Below, piece after piece: positions 61,443 through 64,000 of a stretch of 64,000 bases of DNA; the first letter of the stretch is position 1, and each line of letters opens with the position of its first letter. The translations under genes and the position numbers were made by a program. This DNA comes from Thermincola carboxydiphila. GTDB taxonomy: Bacteria > Bacillota > Thermincolia > Thermincolales > UBA2595. The notes beneath the pieces are model-generated. The model worked only from the letters and a program-made list of their open reading frames with translations, was not told the origin of the DNA and made no database searches. The stretch lies in assembly GCA_016841325.1 (NCBI GenBank), contig JAENZJ010000013.1, positions 42,555-106,554 of the forward strand, in the 5' to 3' direction.

Positions 61443-61998
61443 TGATATCAAACAGTATATATACTGTCCCCGTGTCATTTATTACCAATATGTATTACCT
61501 GTTGAACGTAAGATAACCCGCAAAATGGAATACGGGCGTGAGGAACACCTGGAACTGGACCGCTTGGAAAAACGGCGCAAACTGAAAAGGTATGGTCTGG
61601 CTGACGGAAAACGATGCTTTCATACCCATCTTTATTCACCCCGGCTTGATTTGGAAGGCAAGTTGGATATGCATATTATAACTGATAAAGGTTTGTTTCC
61701 GGTGGAGTTTAAACATACCGGACGCAGGGTTTCCCTTAATCATAAATATCAGGTTGCGGCTTATGCAATGCTTCTTGAGGATAAGTACGACACCATTGTG
61801 CGATTTGGTTTTGTCTATTTACACTTGCGCAATGAAGTAATCCCTGTGGAAATTACGCCAGGCATGAGACAATATGTGAGACAAGTCTTGAACAAGATAA
61901 ACCGAATAGTTACAGAACAAATCATGCCGGAAGCTCCAAGAAGGAAAAATCGCTGTACCGACTGTGAATTTCGCAAGTTTTGCGGTGATGTGGGGTGA
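61426..61998 (+). CDS. cas4: Cas4 exonuclease, Fe-S cluster protein
   Basis: About 190 aa. First cluster cysteine in VSDIKQYIYCPRVIYYQY, RecB nuclease motifs (GKLDMHIITDKGLFPVEFKH and YQVAAYAMLLED), and the C-terminal cysteine trio CTDCEFRKFC. It trims and orients prespacers for Cas1-Cas2. GTG 61426 has GAAGGTG upstream; earlier in-frame ATGs (61399, 61405) lie deeper within cas2. Confidence 0.9.
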   Translation: MKLRVSDIKQYIYCPRVIYYQYVLPVERKITRKMEYGREEHLELDRLEKRRKLKRYGLADGKRCFHTHLYSPRLDLEGKLDMHIITDKGLFPVEFKHTGRRVSLNHKYQVAAYAMLLEDKYDTIVRFGFVYLHLRNEVIPVEITPGMRQYVRQVLNKINRIVTEQIMPEAPRRKNRCTDCEFRKFCGDVG

Positions 61999-62004
61999 GG
62001 GACA

Positions 62005-62925
62005 ATGTATTTTCTAACTGAAGAGGAAAAAAAGCGTCTTTTAAAAGGTTTTCTGCCCAAATCAAGGGAAATGGGTGTTGCTGACGAACTGCGTGGCTGG
62101 AACTGGGCACAACCGCCTCTGGAACCGATGTATGATTATCCCCTGGCACTTTATGAAGTAGCTGGAGGTTATTGCCCTTCAGGCCGTGATGTGTTTCTGC
62201 GCAGGGTCGAACATATTAAAACCGTTCCAAATCAGGCGATGATCCAGGGGTCAATTTTTCATGAATTAATGGTTAATATTATCGTCCAAGCTAAAAAACT
62301 GATCTACACCAAGGGAGTAGTAAAGTACAAGGACATTTGTCAGGATTTACTTCAAATCCCCCTAATTATAGAAGAAAAGTGGGAGAAAATATTATCCCCC
62401 GAGGAAATGTATGAAACCCGAGCAAGGGCTAAAATACTAAAGGATTTTGAAACATCCCGAATTATTGCCCGCGTTCAGGAAATATTGATTAAACAACCAT
62501 ATATTGGGGAGGATTCTCTGGTATCGCTTGCTATTCCGGTAGTAGTTGAGCAAAAACTGGATGGTGCATTTCTGGGTTTAAGTTCTCATCTGAGTGCAGA
62601 TGCTTTTACTTTTTCTGAGCCTATGATGTTGGATTTAAAATTTGGGGAGAAACGCGATTTTCACAGATTGACGACTACTGGTTATGCTATGGTTATGGAG
62701 GCCATATATGAATTTCCGGTAAACATAGGGTGTATTGTTTATGCTGAATTTAAAAACCAGCGCATGATAGTATCAAAGGATATTCATATTATCGATGATG
62801 AGCTCCGCCAGTGGTTTATTGAAACACGTGATGAAAAAATGCGCATGGTATACGAGGAAATAGACCCGGGGGTGGCGAATAAATGTTACGAAAGTTGCCC
62901 ATATTACGAGAACTGTCACGGATAG
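62005..62925 (+). CDS. Csa1-type Cas4 family protein
   Basis: 306 aa, resembling the Csa1/Cas4a family: GWNWAQPPLEP, GGYCPSGRDVFLRRVEHI, IQGSIFHELM, LMLDLKFGEKRDFHR-like nuclease motif region, and a C-terminal cysteine set CYESCPYYENC for an Fe-S cluster. Csa1 is best known from archaeal type I-A loci, so pairing with a conventional Cas4 in a bacterial I-D locus is noteworthy. Probably a second prespacer-processing nuclease. ATG 62005, 6 bp after cas4. Confidence 0.78.
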   Translation: MYFLTEEEKKRLLKGFLPKSREMGVADELRGWNWAQPPLEPMYDYPLALYEVAGGYCPSGRDVFLRRVEHIKTVPNQAMIQGSIFHELMVNIIVQAKKLIYTKGVVKYKDICQDLLQIPLIIEEKWEKILSPEEMYETRARAKILKDFETSRIIARVQEILIKQPYIGEDSLVSLAIPVVVEQKLDGAFLGLSSHLSADAFTFSEPMMLDLKFGEKRDFHRLTTTGYAMVMEAIYEFPVNIGCIVYAEFKNQRMIVSKDIHIIDDELRQWFIETRDEKMRMVYEEIDPGVANKCYESCPYYENCHG

Positions 62926-63134
62926 GTCTGATTGAACAAGATGGTCGATTACATTTTATTGTTCTTGCTTCTCCTGCTTTTTACGGAGTGAGGCAATTGA
63001 GAGAAATGGGGTGCGTTTTTGACGGCGGGTATGTATTTCTACCACCTGATGGAGCAATGGTAGGCACTTATAATGAATTTGTTCTTCCACTATGGTTGTT
63101 TAATGCTGATAGGGAGAAAGAAGCGAATAGATAA
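62883..63134 (+). CDS. Hypothetical 83-aa protein before the CRISPR leader
   Basis: Overlaps the end of the Csa1-like gene by 43 bp in another frame. Begins MLRKLPILRELSRIG, then LHFIVLASPAFYGVRQL and VFDGGYVFLPPDG, ending REKEANR. No ribosome binding site is obvious, but the composition past 62930 looks protein-like. Family not recognised. It could be a small adaptation-linked gene or a fragment. Confidence 0.4.
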   Translation: MLRKLPILRELSRIGLIEQDGRLHFIVLASPAFYGVRQLREMGCVFDGGYVFLPPDGAMVGTYNEFVLPLWLFNADREKEANR

Positions 63135-63292
63135 AATAGACAGAAAAGTGAAGTGGAAATAATGAGGTTTTCGCAAATACCCGGTATTTTCTTGCAAAAA
63201 ATTGATTTGCGGGAAAACAAATGTTTTTTCGACCCGAAGGAACAGAAGAGATACTTAGAGCCACATGCGTTTATGAACTAAATTTACGGTCG
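63135..63292 (+). promoter_or_regulatory. CRISPR leader
   Basis: AT-rich 158-bp non-coding stretch between the last cas-linked ORF and the first repeat, containing GAGGTTTTCGCAAATA and two TTGC-AAA/TTGCGGG words. Expected to hold the array promoter and the integration signal. Confidence 0.6.
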
Positions 63293-64000
63293 GTTACATT
63301 CCGAGCCCCGATTACAAGGGGACTGAAAGGGACATCCCCTGCGCGAAGTGTGCTGCCTGTGAGCAGTGTTACATTCCGAGCCCCGATTACAAGGGGACTG
63401 AAAGTGTTTGCGTCCACAACCCTCGCATGGATGGGTAATATGTTACATTCCGAGCCCCGATTACAAGGGGACTGAAAGCATAAAATTGAGGCCATCTGTC
63501 AGACCAATTCACCGGGTTACATTCCGAGCCCCGATTACAAGGGGACTGAAAGTCAAAAGCCCCTCTACCAAAAGTAACTCCACCAACTTTAGTTACATTC
63601 CGAGCCCCGATTACAAGGGGACTGAAAGTAAGAACCTCCGCTGGTCATGTATTGATTGTTTTGGGTTACATTCCGAGCCCCGATTACAAGGGGACTGAAA
63701 GAAAAAGTACTATTTCCGAACCTGCCGGGAATCAATCGAGTTACATTCCGAGCCCCGATTACAAGGGGACTGAAAGGGTTGTAAACGGCAGCGGGGCTGT
63801 CAAGTCATCCGGGAGTTACATTCCGAGCCCCGATTACAAGGGGACTGAAAGGCGTTATAATAATTTTCCCACATACTATTATTTCTAGTTACATTCCGAG
63901 CCCCGATTACAAGGGGACTGAAAGTCTAATATTTCGGTAATAGTAAAACGGTATTTGCTCAGTTACATTCCGAGCCCCGATTACAAGGGGACTGAAAGTC
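63293..64000 (+). CRISPR. CRISPR array, at least 10 repeats, continues past the window
   Basis: Ten identical 37-bp repeats start at 63293, 63368, 63442, 63516, 63592, 63665, 63740, 63815, 63888 and 63962. Each begins GTTACATTCCGAG, has a CCCC-GATTACAA-GGGG hairpin and ends GGGGACTGAAAG (8-nt crRNA handle ACTGAAAG). Nine full spacers of 36-39 bp are all different; a tenth starts at 63999. Position behind cas1-cas2-cas4 and orientation of the handle indicate transcription on the plus strand. No repeat is degenerate, so the distal end is not in view. Confidence 0.98.

Noticed and set aside
63221..63888. Open reading frames on both strands across the CRISPR array, with recurring YIPSPDYKGTE wording
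   Set aside because: They are translations of the 37-bp repeats; no ribosome binding sites and the spacers are unrelated.

Overview
The window looks like a chromosomal segment of an anaerobic, spore-former-type Bacillota (Desulfotomaculum/Pelotomaculum-like is my best guess from the gene set, not a proven assignment). Pointers are strong AGGAGG-type ribosome binding sites, many GTG/TTG starts, a GerMN-domain lipoprotein, a tandem pair of DUF3231-like proteins, YckD-like (DUF2680-like) secreted proteins, an SdpR/SdpI pair and a KimA-type potassium importer. Codon use is moderately GC-rich up to about 49.6 kb and clearly more AT-rich in the CRISPR block that follows.

Layout. 1-2.5 kb: end of an ECF vitamin transporter operon (fused ATPases, EcfT, S component). 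2.6-7.9 kb: UbiD-like decarboxylase followed by hydantoinase/oxoprolinase A and B subunits. 8.1-11.4 kb: UppS-like prenyltransferase, two DUF3231-like genes and a convergent cardiolipin synthase. 11.7-17 kb: a large membrane GGDEF-EAL protein, a LysM/peptidoglycan-binding/PQQ-repeat protein and two small proteins. 17-29 kb: housekeeping genes (topoisomerase III, lipoprotein cyclophilin, acyl-ACP thioesterase, mutarotase, DtxR/MntR-type regulator, Fpg/Nei glycosylase, SanA/YdcF, site-2 protease, cupin, HD-GYP, threonine synthase). 29-32 kb: a two-component system with a GerMN lipoprotein. 32-40 kb: UvsE, RsmF-type methyltransferase, a 314-bp palindromic element, RsuA, DUF815 ATPase, AraC-type regulator, lipid kinase, SdpIR, cold shock protein. 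40.3-49.6 kb: KimA, then a YckD-like gene and a two-component/MacAB efflux operon that share one 11-bp-phased operator.

49.6-64 kb is a type I-D CRISPR-Cas locus: cas6, a WYL regulator, then after a spacer region cas10d(csc3)-unknown 210-aa gene-csc2-csc1-cas3'-cas1-cas2-cas4-csa1-like cas4 and an array of at least 10 identical 37-bp repeats that runs off the right edge. The HD nuclease domain is on Cas10d and the helicase lacks one, which is the I-D signature.

The most interesting part is the roughly 500 bp between the WYL/coiled-coil genes and cas10d. On the minus strand it carries a mini-CRISPR: two degenerate repeat ends around a 32-nt pseudo-spacer. The 5' part of that pseudo-spacer matches, with mismatches only at positions 6, 12 and 13 of the first 18, a site about 126 bp away. 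That site lies directly downstream of a sigma-A-like promoter and directly upstream of the Shine-Dalgarno of a 28-codon hydrophobic ORF that precedes cas10d. This is the architecture expected of a Cascade-repressed toxin-antitoxin guard (CreTA-like) and/or a cas autorepressor (CreR-like), here in a type I-D locus. A LexA-type box in front of the neighbouring coiled-coil gene adds a possible DNA-damage link.
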